A stretch of DNA of 64,000 nt from Chitinophagaceae bacterium (GTDB taxonomy: Bacteria > Bacteroidota > Bacteroidia > Chitinophagales > Chitinophagaceae), in assembly GCA_019638595.1 (NCBI GenBank), contig JAHBTJ010000023.1:1-64000 (forward strand). Reading direction: 5' to 3'. Shown piece after piece: positions 8,304 to 16,320 of this stretch. Every line of letters begins with the position of its first letter. Within the stretch, counting starts at the first letter, position 1. The notes under the pieces were generated by a model, which saw nothing but the letters and a program-made list of their open reading frames with translations, was not told the origin of the DNA and did not search any database. A program made the position numbers and the translations under genes.

Positions 8304-9134
8304 TTAAAATACAAACTTAATCCCCTTCTTATTTTTATTTTTTTGAGACTTGTTTTGAGCAGGGCTTTGAGAAGCCTGCAGCATTTCATCTTTCATTCTG
8401 TTGATAGAAGTATTTATGAAGAAGGAAGACATAACACTTAAATCATTGTGTTTGTGAGAGATTTTCAGCGCATCAATATACTGTTCTTTCTGATCAGCCC
8501 GGATAATGATAATGGGGTGCCCGGCTTTAGCCAGGATAAAGTTTGACATTAATCGTCCCAGCCTGCCATTATCATCAGGAAATGGATGCAGGTAAATAAA
8601 ATATTTATGAAACTTGGCTGCTATTTCTATGGGGTGAGCAACTTTTTTGTCAATCGCCTGTTGTGTCTGCTCCAGCAAGGCCGGAATATTAGCTATACTG
8701 GTTTCATGATCAGGAAATATGGTATCACCGGCGGCCATACGTGTTTTAGTATATTCTCTCGGTGCATATCCCCTGGTATATTGGATTGTATGATTTGTAA
8801 GGAGCTTATGAGCGTCTATAAGCAGTTTTTCAGTTAATGGAAGATCAGGATTATTAAAGAGATACTCAAAAGCTTTAAAATGATCGAGGATTTCAAAGGC
8901 TTCGATCATAGATTTATTATAGAGCTTCAGGTTAAACCCGTGTTCTTTAAGCTCCCTGGTATCGTTTACGGTAAAGCTGTTACCCTCAATAGCACAGGAA
9001 TGAGCCGAAAAAAGGACTTCATTGTACTCAAAAAGCGACTGCTGGGAAAAGGAAGCGGTCACCAGCTTGTTATACAGATCAAGTGTTGATTGATATTCCG
9101 ATAAAAGTTTTTCTATGGAGGAGAGGCTGCTCAT
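8304..9134 (-). CDS. Fic-domain protein with internal class II inhibitory motif
   Basis: Fic proteins transfer AMP or other nucleotide groups to target proteins. The 276-residue sequence has the Fic core with the active-site loop HPFPDDNGR at residues 183-191. The canonical loop is HPFxxGNGR-like, so the usual Gly is Asp here. A [S/T]xxxE[G/N] inhibitory motif lies at 46-52 (SCAIEGN), which places it with class II Fic proteins that self-inhibit through an N-terminal helix. The C-terminus is a Lys/Asn-rich tail. No antitoxin gene adjoins it, and it is convergent with RNase G, so a toxin-antitoxin role is not supported. Confidence 0.88.
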   Translation of the reverse strand: MSSLSSIEKLLSEYQSTLDLYNKLVTASFSQQSLFEYNEVLFSAHSCAIEGNSFTVNDTRELKEHGFNLKLYNKSMIEAFEILDHFKAFEYLFNNPDLPLTEKLLIDAHKLLTNHTIQYTRGYAPREYTKTRMAAGDTIFPDHETSIANIPALLEQTQQAIDKKVAHPIEIAAKFHKYFIYLHPFPDDNGRLGRLMSNFILAKAGHPIIIIRADQKEQYIDALKISHKHNDLSVMSSFFINTSINRMKDEMLQASQSPAQNKSQKNKNKKGIKFVF

Positions 9135-9321
9135 TTACATCAATATACAGAAAAACGCTGTTTCGAATGTTTTCGTATTGTGTAAAGTTAGTTAAATCGG
9201 CGATTACAAGGGAGGTATGCCTGTTTTCAGGGATGCTTCGCACAGCAAAGTTTGAAAAAACAGGTAGCTCATAGCTAACAGCTTTTTCTTACCTTTCCAG
9301 CTTTTTATCAAATATTTTTCC

Positions 9322-11499
9322 TTGAGCCGCTGTTTTATTTTCTGTTTTTTCCTGGCCTCCTGTTTATTTGTTAGCGCTCAAAAAAAGAACGCAAACTTTC
9401 AACTTCACATACATAAAGCTTCTTCGCCATTAATTATAGATGGCATTGTGGATGAACTGGCCTGGCTGGATGCGGAAAAGACTTCCGGTTTTTACATGAT
9501 CCTGCCGATGGATACCAGCATGGCAAATGTGCGTACAGACGTTCGTATGACTTACGACAACGAAAATCTTTACCTGCTGGCAGAGTGCTTTAACTATGGA
9601 AATGGGCAGCACATGGTAGAGTCGTTGCGACGCGATTTTGCTTTTCTGAAGAACGATAATTTCCTTGTGTTCATGGATACTTTCGAAGATCAAACAACGG
9701 GTTTTGCATTTGGTACCAATGCCTTTGGAGCTCAATGGGATGGTACTATGTATGAAGGAGGAAAGGTTGATCTGAACTGGGACAATAAATGGACTTCAGT
9801 GGTAAAAAATTATTCCGATAAATGGGTGTTAGAAGCCGCTATTCCTTTTAAAACGATCCGTTATAAAAAAGATCTCGCTCAATGGGGCATCAATTTTGGG
9901 CGGAATGATTTAAAAACTACGGAAAAATCCAGTTGGGCGCCTGTGCCGAGGCAATTCCCCAGCGCATCGCTTGCCTATACAGGAACGTTGGTGTGGGATG
10001 AACCGCCACCGGCCCCGCGTTCTAATATTTCTGTTATACCGTATGTGCTGGGAGGCGTTTCAAAAAATTATGAAGCCGGTACAAAGCCCGTATATAAAAA
10101 AGATATAGGAGGCGATATAAAGATTTCCATGGGGCCTTCTTTGAATCTTGATTTAACGGTGCGTCCCGATTTTTCGCAGGTAGAAGTAGATAAGCAGGTA
10201 ACCAATCTCAGCCGGTTCGAATTGTTTTTTCCCGAACGGAGGCAGTTTTTCCTGGAGAATGGCGACCTGTTCGCCAATTTCGGCTATACGGATCTGCGCC
10301 CTTTTTTTTCGCGGCGCATAGGCTTGGGAGTGCCCATTGATTTTGGCGCACGGCTGAGCGGTAAGCTGGATAAGAACTGGCGCATAGGCGTAATGGATAT
10401 GAAAACCGCCAAAGTAAACGAAACAGCGCTGCCTGCCCAGAATTTCGCTGTGCTTTCGCTGCAGCGCAAAGTATTTAAAAGGTCGAATGTCGGCATCATT
10501 TATATTGATAAAACTTCTTTGGGGTATCATCCTACCGGTGCAGATAGCGTTAAAGGAGTGTACAATCAATACAACAGGAATATTGGAATAGAATACAATC
10601 TGGCTTCTTCCAGTAATTTATGGACAGGGAAGGCAATGGTGCTGAAATCATTTCAGCCAACCACAGGAAAAAACGACTGGAGCTATGCCGGTCACCTGCA
10701 ATACAGCAGCCGCAAATGGCTGATATACGGACAGGCGCAATATGTGGGAGAAAATTTTACGCCTGAAGTGGGATATGTACCGCGGAGAGACTATGTTAAA
10801 CTTAACCCGCAGGTATCTTATTACTTTTTCCCGAAAGGAGGAAATATCTTAAGCCATGGCCCGGTAGTGAACAGTACTTACTACTTTAACACGCGATTGC
10901 GAGAAACAGACCATAGTAATATACTGTCGTACTTTATTACCTTCAGGTCTAAAGCTACATTAAACATCCTGGGGCAGCAGGATTTTGTTCAACTGCTGAA
11001 TCCTTTTGATCCTACCAACACAGGTAAAGACTCTTTGGTGGTTGGCAGCAGGCATAGCTGGAATACCATCGGGATAGAACATGTTTCCGCGCCGCAACAT
11101 TTGCTTACTTATACCTGTTCACTTCGTTACGGCGGTTATTACGCCAATGGGAACCTGTTAACTATCAACGGTGATATAGGATATCGTTTTCAGCCCTATA
11201 TAAATATTACCATGAGCGCCAGTTACAACCGGCTCAGCCTGCCGCAACCCTGGAACAAAATGAACTTTTTGCTGGTGGGCCCACGCATAGATGTAACGTT
11301 CACCAATACCCTGTTTTTAACAACCTATATTCAATATAACGAACAGCAGAAAAATATGAACATCAATGCCCGTTTTCAGTGGCGGTATAAGCCCGCTTCT
11401 GACCTGTTCCTGGTATATACAGACAATTATTATCCCGGTCCGCTGGCAGTTAAAACACGTGCGCTGGTATTGAAGTTTAATTACTGGTGGAATATATAG
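9322..11499 (+). CDS. DUF5916 outer membrane protein with CBM9-like N-terminal domain
   Basis: The 725-residue protein begins at TTG with a signal peptide ending near LFVSAQ. A carbohydrate-binding family 9-like domain spans about residues 30-220 (IIDGIVDELAW, RTDVRMTYDNENLYLLAECF, NDNFLVFMDTFEDQTTGFAFGTNAFGAQWD). The DUF5916 region follows: LDLTVRPDFSQVEVDKQVTN and the strongly conserved FFPERRQFFLENGDLF, then alternating strands of a probable outer-membrane beta-barrel. Ligand and function are unknown. It stands alone between unrelated genes. Confidence 0.88.
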   Translation: MSRCFIFCFFLASCLFVSAQKKNANFQLHIHKASSPLIIDGIVDELAWLDAEKTSGFYMILPMDTSMANVRTDVRMTYDNENLYLLAECFNYGNGQHMVESLRRDFAFLKNDNFLVFMDTFEDQTTGFAFGTNAFGAQWDGTMYEGGKVDLNWDNKWTSVVKNYSDKWVLEAAIPFKTIRYKKDLAQWGINFGRNDLKTTEKSSWAPVPRQFPSASLAYTGTLVWDEPPPAPRSNISVIPYVLGGVSKNYEAGTKPVYKKDIGGDIKISMGPSLNLDLTVRPDFSQVEVDKQVTNLSRFELFFPERRQFFLENGDLFANFGYTDLRPFFSRRIGLGVPIDFGARLSGKLDKNWRIGVMDMKTAKVNETALPAQNFAVLSLQRKVFKRSNVGIIYIDKTSLGYHPTGADSVKGVYNQYNRNIGIEYNLASSSNLWTGKAMVLKSFQPTTGKNDWSYAGHLQYSSRKWLIYGQAQYVGENFTPEVGYVPRRDYVKLNPQVSYYFFPKGGNILSHGPVVNSTYYFNTRLRETDHSNILSYFITFRSKATLNILGQQDFVQLLNPFDPTNTGKDSLVVGSRHSWNTIGIEHVSAPQHLLTYTCSLRYGGYYANGNLLTINGDIGYRFQPYINITMSASYNRLSLPQPWNKMNFLLVGPRIDVTFTNTLFLTTYIQYNEQQKNMNINARFQWRYKPASDLFLVYTDNYYPGPLAVKTRALVLKFNYWWNI

Positions 11500-11545
11500 C
11501 TGTCAGCAGTCAGCTATCAGCTATGGGCTGTCGACTGTCAGTGTC
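11500..11545 (+). repeat. Word-repeat cluster, AGCTATCAGC type
   Basis: Directly after the stop codon of the preceding gene, variants of AGCTATCAGC, AGCTATGGGCTGT and CTGTCAG follow one another with little other sequence. The same vocabulary recurs at 9264-9283, 14460-14500, 17605-17745, 28980-29003 and 55759-55865. Confidence 0.7.
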
Positions 11546-11830
11546 CGGGGCGTCCGGGATCGCAATGATAAAAGTGTTTGGGTTTTACAGCCAGCGCTGC
11601 ATGGGTGCATTCCAAATTGTCGCACGAAATAAATATACTTGTTGAACGTCATCCCGAGCAAAGCGAGGGATCTCCTACTATATTCAGGAGATGCCTCCTT
11701 AGGTCGGCATGACAAGCAGTTGTAACGATGATTAACTACTGTATTAATTATTAATGCTCAACATCACAACTATTCTCTGTCATTTTCAAAGCGCTTTAGT
11801 GACACTAATGAGTTGCTTATGTTCTTTTTT
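11546..11830. other. Intergenic stretch with an inverted-repeat element
   Basis: Apart from the inverted-repeat element at 11648-11713 no gene-like signal was found. The last hundred bases before the small membrane protein gene are AT-rich. Confidence 0.5.
11648..11713. repeat. Imperfect inverted-repeat element (GTCATCCCGAGC type)
   Basis: GTCATCCCGA at 11648-11657 pairs with TCGGCATGAC at 11704-11713 with one mismatch. Internally GGGATCTCCT pairs with AGGAGATGCC. The result is a roughly 66-base hairpin. Elements beginning GTCATcCcGAGC and ending in a matching xxATGAC are a widespread class of dispersed bacterial intergenic hairpins, probably non-autonomous. It could act as a terminator between the DUF5916 gene and the opposing small membrane protein gene. 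Confidence 0.7.
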
Positions 11831-12112
11831 TTAGATGAGATGTCTGAAAGCAATGCTGAATACAATCGCAATAAATAATATTTCAATAAGCCATAAAAGT
11901 TGTGTGTTTTCTCTTGCAATAAGCCTTGATATAAAAGTGCCAATCAAAAGAGCAAATAAAACCGGCAAATATATAATGACTCCCAATAAACTCCAGCCTT
12001 GAGACGAGTTGACTGTAATAAAGCTGAACAGTACTATAAAAGCGGCAAAAATGGCGGTTAAAATGCAGGGAGAAAATGCTCTCCACCAATTTCTCTGTTT
12101 TTCTTCGCTCAC
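11831..12112 (-). CDS. Small three-helix membrane protein of unknown function
   Basis: A 93-residue protein with a charged start (MSEEKQRNWWR) and three hydrophobic helices: ILTAIFAAFIVLFSFI, LLGVIIYLPVLFALLIGTFI, and LLWLIEILFIAIVFSIAF. The topology and the charged loop RLIAREN support a real inner-membrane protein rather than a chance frame. I do not recognise the family. It stands alone and is divergent from the peroxiredoxin gene. Confidence 0.6.
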   Translation of the reverse strand: MSEEKQRNWWRAFSPCILTAIFAAFIVLFSFITVNSSQGWSLLGVIIYLPVLFALLIGTFISRLIARENTQLLWLIEILFIAIVFSIAFRHLI

Positions 12113-12250
12113 TGTATATTTTGTTAAAGCGGAAACGTAATTCAGCCTGCTTTATTTCAGGCAATGATGCCTTTTGATTTGTTTGATGGATGCTATAGAC
12201 CGGGCATCTTATAATTTTTCTTTAGCTTCGCTCTACTAAAACAAAAAATT

Positions 12251-12721
12251 ATGGCTATAGCAGTTGGAACAAAAGCTCCTGACTTTACTTTGATCAATAC
12301 CGAAAAAAAAGAAGTTTCTTTAAAAGATTTTGCCGGTAAAACACTGGTGATCAATTTTTTTCCTGCCGCTTTTACGGGCGTATGCACCGAACAGTTGTGC
12401 AGCAACAGGGATGACCTGAATTTTTACAATAGCCTGGGCGCTACGGTAGTAGGCGTGTCTGTTGATCTGCCTTTTTCATTAGGCGAGTTCAGGGCGCAGC
12501 AAAACATCAACTTCGATCTGTTGTCTGATTTTAATAAAGACATGATCAAAGCCTATGATATGTACCTTGGCGATTTTGTATTAGGACTGAAAGGAGTATC
12601 CAAGAGGGGAGTGGTAGTGGTAGATAAAACCGGTACCGTAGTGTATGCGGAAGAAACTGCCAATCCCGGTACGCAGGTGAATTTTGCAGCGTTAAAGCAA
12701 AGCCTTGAAAAAGTAAAATAA
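12251..12721 (+). CDS. Peroxiredoxin (AhpC/TSA family)
   Basis: Peroxiredoxins reduce hydrogen peroxide and organic hydroperoxides. The 156-residue protein carries the P-x3-T-x2-C active-site motif: Pro38, Thr42 and the peroxidatic Cys45 in FFPAAFTGVCTEQLC. Cys50 lies five residues on, at the position of the resolving Cys in PrxQ/BCP types, so it may work as an atypical 2-Cys enzyme. The rest of the thioredoxin fold is complete, including VVVVDKTGTVVYAE. It appears to be a single-gene unit with its own terminator. Confidence 0.92.
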   Translation: MAIAVGTKAPDFTLINTEKKEVSLKDFAGKTLVINFFPAAFTGVCTEQLCSNRDDLNFYNSLGATVVGVSVDLPFSLGEFRAQQNINFDLLSDFNKDMIKAYDMYLGDFVLGLKGVSKRGVVVVDKTGTVVYAEETANPGTQVNFAALKQSLEKVK

Positions 12722-12737
12722 TCGTTATCAGGGTAGT

Positions 12738-12788
12738 AAAACCGGCTTGGTTTTCGGGATATTCCCCGGAAGGTAAGCCGGTTTTTCT
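12738..12788 (+). terminator. Intrinsic terminator after the peroxiredoxin gene
   Basis: AAAACCGGCTT at 12738-12748 pairs with AAGCCGGTTTT at 12775-12785 and is followed by TTCTTTTT. It ends the peroxiredoxin transcript. Confidence 0.8.
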
Positions 12789-12857
12789 TTTTACCGGCAT
12801 ACATTAAAAAAGCTATACCAGGAGTGATATAACTTTATAATATTGATCCGGCAATTT

Positions 12858-14321
12858 CTATTTTATCTTATCCTTTACCAGTTCCTTTATCGCAGCTATG
12901 GGCAGCCTTTCCTGCGTCATGGTGTCCCTGTAGCGGATAGTAACGGTATTGTCTTCTTTGGTTTGATGATCTACCGTGATACAGAAAGGCGTACCGATCG
13001 CATCCATTCTGCGGTAACGTTTACCGATCGCGTCTTTCTCTTCGTAAAAGCAATAAAATTCATCCCTGCAATTGTTCATAATGTTCCTTGCTATTTCCGG
13101 CAGCCCGTCTTTTTTGGTAAGCGGAAGAATAGCCAGCTTTATGGGAGCCAGTTTGGGCGGAATACGCAATACGGTTCTTGTTTCTGAGCTTCCATCTTCT
13201 TTAGCAAGTGTTTCCTCGTCGTATGCCTGCGACAGTATCAGCAAAAACATTCTGTCTAAGCCAATGGATGTTTCAATTACATAGGGCACATAGTTGCCAT
13301 ATGGCTTGCCCGTTGCTTCATCTATATCGTTATCAAAATACTGCAATTTCTTTTTACTGTAGGTCTGGTGCTGCGTAAGGTCATAGTCGGTACGGCTATG
13401 AATACCTTCAACTTCTTTAAAGCCTATCGGGAATTCATATTCAATATCTCCGGCATTGTCGGCATAAAATGCTGGTTTTGCATGAGGGTGCCAACGATAT
13501 TTTTCTTCAGGTATGCCTAAACTTAGATGCCATTGTTTTCTGGCATTCTTCCAATATTCAAACCATTCTTTTTGGGTTCCGGGACGACAAAAGAACTGCA
13601 TTTCCATCTGCTCAAATTCGCGCATGCGGAAAATGAACTGCCGCGCCACTATTTCATTGCGGAATGCCTTCCCGGTTTGCGCTATACCGAAAGGAACTTT
13701 CATCCTGGCTGTTTTTTGCACGTTCAGGAAATTAACGAATATGCCCTGCGCGGTTTCGGGGCGCAGGTATACTATATTGTCTTCCTGGTTATCGGAAGCC
13801 ACCGCACCAAATTCGGTTTTAAACATCAGGTTGAACTGCCTTACGTCTGTCCAGTTGGCGGTACCGCTGATGCTGCATTTGATCTTATGGTCTTCAATCA
13901 GCTTTTTTACAGCGGCAAAATCTTCTTCTGCCAGCAGCTTCTCCATTTCGGATAATAAGGCAGCGCTTTCCTGTTCCGGCAGGGTTTCGGCATGCGCTTC
14001 TATCAGGTGATCAACCCTGTACCGTTTTTTACTGTCTTTATTGTCAATCATCGGGTCGCTGAAATTATCAACGTGTCCCGAAGCTTTCCAGGTGGTAGGG
14101 TGCATAAAGATGGCAGCATCTACCCCTACAATATTTTCATGCATCTGGGTCATGCTTTTCCACCAGTAATCGCGGATGTTCTTTTTAAGTTCACTTCCCC
14201 ATGGGCCATAGTCATATACGGCGCTCAGCCCATCGTAAATTTCGCTGCTGGGAAATACGAATCCATACTCTTTGGCGTGCGCAATAATGGCCTGGAATTT
14301 ATTATTATCGTTCGTTGACAT
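12858..14321 (-). CDS. glyS: Glycyl-tRNA synthetase, single-chain eukaryote/archaea-like type
   Basis: This enzyme charges tRNA-Gly. The 487-residue chain is the homodimeric alpha2 class IIa form, not the bacterial alpha2-beta2 enzyme. Class II motifs are visible: LRPETAQGIFVNF, motif 2 in FRNEIVARQFIFRMREFEQMEMQFF, and motif 3 in ETSIGLDRMFLLIL. The C-terminal anticodon-binding domain follows (LAPIKLAILPLTKKDGLPEIA). A candidate -7 box TATCTTTG lies only a few bases upstream of the ATG at 14321, which suggests a very short mRNA leader. Confidence 0.96.
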   Translation of the reverse strand: MSTNDNNKFQAIIAHAKEYGFVFPSSEIYDGLSAVYDYGPWGSELKKNIRDYWWKSMTQMHENIVGVDAAIFMHPTTWKASGHVDNFSDPMIDNKDSKKRYRVDHLIEAHAETLPEQESAALLSEMEKLLAEEDFAAVKKLIEDHKIKCSISGTANWTDVRQFNLMFKTEFGAVASDNQEDNIVYLRPETAQGIFVNFLNVQKTARMKVPFGIAQTGKAFRNEIVARQFIFRMREFEQMEMQFFCRPGTQKEWFEYWKNARKQWHLSLGIPEEKYRWHPHAKPAFYADNAGDIEYEFPIGFKEVEGIHSRTDYDLTQHQTYSKKKLQYFDNDIDEATGKPYGNYVPYVIETSIGLDRMFLLILSQAYDEETLAKEDGSSETRTVLRIPPKLAPIKLAILPLTKKDGLPEIARNIMNNCRDEFYCFYEEKDAIGKRYRRMDAIGTPFCITVDHQTKEDNTVTIRYRDTMTQERLPIAAIKELVKDKIK

Positions 14322-14328
14322 AAGGGCG

Positions 14329-14336
14329 CAAAGATA
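14329..14336 (-). promoter_or_regulatory. Candidate -7 box TATCTTTG for glyS
   Basis: On the minus strand TATCTTTG exactly fits TAnnTTTG. It ends seven bases before the glyS ATG, so transcription would start within a few bases of the start codon. Confidence 0.5.
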
Positions 14337-14365
14337 AGAGGAATTTTATATGTTGCAGGGGGGTG

Positions 14366-14575
14366 GATTTGAGATTTGAGATTTGAAATTTGATGGCGGT
14401 TGCGGGTTGCAAGTTGCAGGGTTTGTGGTTTATAGTTTTGAGTTTATAGGTTGAGAAACAAATAGCTACCGGCTGTCAGCCATCAGCCATCAGCTATGAG
14501 TAATGAATCTCGAATCTCAAACCTGTCCGCCGTGGCGGATTTCAAATTTCAAATAACCTGCAACCTGCAACCTGT
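14366..14575. repeat. Word-repeat mosaic with inverted layout
   Basis: The left part repeats GATTTGAGATTTGAAATTTGA and then GTTGCGGGTTGCAAGTTGCA. The middle repeats GGCTGTCAGCCATCAGC. The right part repeats the reverse complements of the left words (AATCTCGAATCTCAAAC, ATTTCAAATTTCAAAT, AACCTGCAACCTGCAACCTG). A short palindrome, TCCGCCGTGGCGGA, sits at 14527-14540. The mosaic fills the whole gap from the glyS upstream region to the stop codon of the SUI1 gene. No coding potential is seen. Confidence 0.7.
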
Positions 14576-14917
14576 TCACACCCTGCTTGCTTTTTTGTAA
14601 TCATTCTTCTGCAGCCATTGCGTTACCTTGTCGCGCTGGTCGCCCTGCACAATTATTTCACCATCTTTTACAGACCCGCCGGTACCGCAAAAATTTTTGA
14701 GCTTTTTTCCAAGCGCTTCCAGGTCGGTTGCTGATCCTTTAAAGCCATATACAAGCGTTACGGCTTTGCCTGCCCGGTGTTTGGTGTCAAGCGTTACTCT
14801 TAGCGGCTGTTGAGCCGGGGGAAGAGTGGCTTCATCATTTGTTTCTTCTTTAAAGGAAAAACCGGGATCGGTGCTGTATACATAGCCCCGGTTATCGGGT
14901 TTGTTTTTCTTTGACAT
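14576..14917 (-). CDS. SUI1/eIF1-family translation initiation factor (YciH-like)
   Basis: The 113-residue protein has an unstructured N-terminus and a C-terminal SUI1 domain: VTLVYGFKGSATDLEALGKKLKNFCGTGGSVKDGEIIVQGDQ, then DKVTQWLQKN. Eukaryotic eIF1 controls start-codon choice; the bacterial YciH relatives influence initiation fidelity, but their role is weakly defined. It lies 14 bases downstream of nadC on the same strand and is probably co-transcribed with it. Confidence 0.92.
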   Translation of the reverse strand: MSKKNKPDNRGYVYSTDPGFSFKEETNDEATLPPAQQPLRVTLDTKHRAGKAVTLVYGFKGSATDLEALGKKLKNFCGTGGSVKDGEIIVQGDQRDKVTQWLQKNDYKKASRV

Positions 14918-14931
14918 GATGTATAGCTGTT

Positions 14932-15786
14932 TCAGATCAATGCTGCTTTTAAACTAAGGTCGGCGCTTACGGCGTGATGAATGACAGCGCCAACGCTCAC
15001 AAAGTCAACACCTGTTTCGGCGTACGAAACCACGTTGCCGAGGTTGATGCCACCGCTGGCTTCTGTTTCTGCTTTACCATTTATCAACAAAAGCGCTTCT
15101 TTAATTTGATCGGGCGAAAAATTGTCCAGCATTATGCGGTCAACCTTGCCGGTAGCCAATGCTTTTTTTACATCTTCAATGTTTCGTGTTTCTACTTCAA
15201 TTTTTAAACCGGGCTTTTTTGACCGTACATATTCATAGGCTTTTGATATAGCCTGTTCCATGCCGCCGCTATAGTCAATATGATTGTCTTTCAGCATGAT
15301 CATATCGTACAGGCCCATACGATGATTCAGCCCGCCGCCTATCCGAACCGCTTCCTTTTCCAGCAACCGGAAGTTGGGTGTGGTTTTGCGGGTGTCGAGC
15401 AGCCTGGTATGATAGCCTTTTAGCTTATCCGTGAATTTCCGGGTAAGTGTGGCAATGCCGCTCATACGCTGCATACAATTCAATACCAATCGTTCGCATT
15501 GCAATATGGTATACACTTTCGCTTCTATTTCGAAAGCGGTTTCCCCATACTGCATCACATCTCCATCCTTTTTAAAAGGCTTAAAAAGGATCGTGGGCTC
15601 CATATACCTGAATATTTTTTCTGCAACCTGCATGCCTGCCAAAATACCATCTTCCTTAATTTTTAATATGGCGCTGCCTTTTGCATCGGGCGAAATACAG
15701 CTCAGGGTTGAATGGTCTCCATCGCCTATATCTTCTGTTAACGCGTTTTGTATAAGCAGCTCAAGTGCCTGTTCGTAAGCCATCAT
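14932..15786 (-). CDS. nadC: Nicotinate-nucleotide pyrophosphorylase (quinolinate phosphoribosyltransferase)
   Basis: NadC makes nicotinate mononucleotide from quinolinate and PRPP in de novo NAD synthesis. The 284-residue protein shows the family motifs LDTRKTTPNFRLLEKEAVRIGGGLNHRMGLYDMIMLKDNH in the active site and IMLDNFSPDQIKEAL and ASGGINLGNVVSYAETGVDFVSVGA in the barrel. Two ATGs adjoin (MMAYEQ); the second, at 15783, is equally possible. A TAGTTTTG box just upstream implies a very short leader. nadA and nadB are not in the window. Confidence 0.95.
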   Translation of the reverse strand: MMAYEQALELLIQNALTEDIGDGDHSTLSCISPDAKGSAILKIKEDGILAGMQVAEKIFRYMEPTILFKPFKKDGDVMQYGETAFEIEAKVYTILQCERLVLNCMQRMSGIATLTRKFTDKLKGYHTRLLDTRKTTPNFRLLEKEAVRIGGGLNHRMGLYDMIMLKDNHIDYSGGMEQAISKAYEYVRSKKPGLKIEVETRNIEDVKKALATGKVDRIMLDNFSPDQIKEALLLINGKAETEASGGINLGNVVSYAETGVDFVSVGAVIHHAVSADLSLKAALI

Positions 15787-15791
15787 GCCGG

Positions 15792-15799
15792 CAAAACTA
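15792..15799 (-). promoter_or_regulatory. Candidate -7 box TAGTTTTG for nadC
   Basis: TAGTTTTG on the minus strand matches TAnnTTTG and ends only five bases before the first nadC ATG. If used, the second ATG would be the more natural start. Confidence 0.4.
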
Positions 15800-15953
15800 C
15801 TTTAATTTAAAATTCCCGGTACTAACATTTACAATTCAATGTGCTTATCGGAACATTTCGTTCGAAAATCGAAGAAAATGCGGCTTGCGGCGAATAGATT
15901 ATAGCAGGCAGGAATGATTATACATCTTTGTACTGTCAACGTTGCAAAAAAAT

Positions 15954-16089
15954 CATATCCTGAGAAAATGACCTTAACTATTGAAGAAGGCCCGTTATTT
16001 AATCCGTACCCAATCCTTTGAAAAAACGAACCATATCCTGAGAACCCTTTAGTTATCCATATCCTGAGAAAGATGAGCCATATCCAGAA
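15954..16089 (+). repeat. Four dispersed copies of CATATCCTGAGAA
   Basis: Exact copies lie at 15954-15966, 16032-16044 and 16058-16070. A fourth copy with a two-base deletion (CATATCCAGAA) lies at 16079-16089. Bases around the motif also agree partly, for example AAAATGA and AAGATGA after copies 1 and 3. The copies fall in two reading frames, so protein-level selection does not explain them. Confidence 0.75.
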
Positions 16090-16200
16090 AACCACTTACT
16101 CTATGAAAACTGCAAAACCATGAACGGAGAACACCACCAGCCTGGAAATGCAAACGGCAACACCCGTTAGATGAATGAACAACCCCCGACGAAATATTTT

Positions 16201-16227
16201 AACCGGACATACGTGCCCGGTTTTTTG
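16201..16227 (+). terminator. Orphan plus-strand intrinsic terminator
   Basis: AACCGG at 16201-16206 pairs with CCGGTT at 16217-16222 and is followed by TTTTTGTTTTT. The direction is plus, yet no plus-strand gene lies upstream within the gap. Confidence 0.6.
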
Positions 16228-16261
16228 TTTTTAAAAGCGCCCGCATGCAGGTTGCGGCAAC

Positions 16262-16290
16262 AAAAAAGCCGTTATCATATGATAACGGCT
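16262..16290 (-). terminator. Intrinsic terminator of the outer membrane barrel gene
   Basis: AGCCGTTATC and GATAACGGCT form a perfect ten-base-pair stem around ATAT at 16267-16290. On the minus strand it is followed by TTTTTTG, just downstream of the barrel gene stop. Confidence 0.85.
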
Positions 16291-16320
16291 ATGATCAATT
16301 GATAAAGTTGAACCGGGAGA

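Larger units (their letters stand above)
15787..16320. other. Non-coding gap with direct repeats and two terminators
   Basis: No credible gene was found. The gap holds a candidate nadC -7 box (15792-15799, minus strand), four copies of CATATCCTGAGAA-like sequence at 15954-16089, a plus-strand terminator at 16201-16227 and a minus-strand terminator at 16262-16290. The plus-strand terminator has no annotated gene feeding it, so an unannotated short transcript is possible. Confidence 0.6.

Noticed and set aside
8304-9134. Fic toxin-antitoxin module
   Set aside because: The inhibitory motif is inside the same protein and no small antitoxin gene adjoins it.
14366-14575. CRISPR array or simple satellite, from the repeated words
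   Set aside because: The words vary in length and sequence, lack regular spacing and unique spacers, and no cas gene is present.
15829-16095. 88-residue minus-strand frame with GYGSF-like repeats
   Set aside because: The repeated residues come from the CATATCCTGAGAA DNA repeats read on the other strand, and the copies fall in different frames. No domain or start context supports it.
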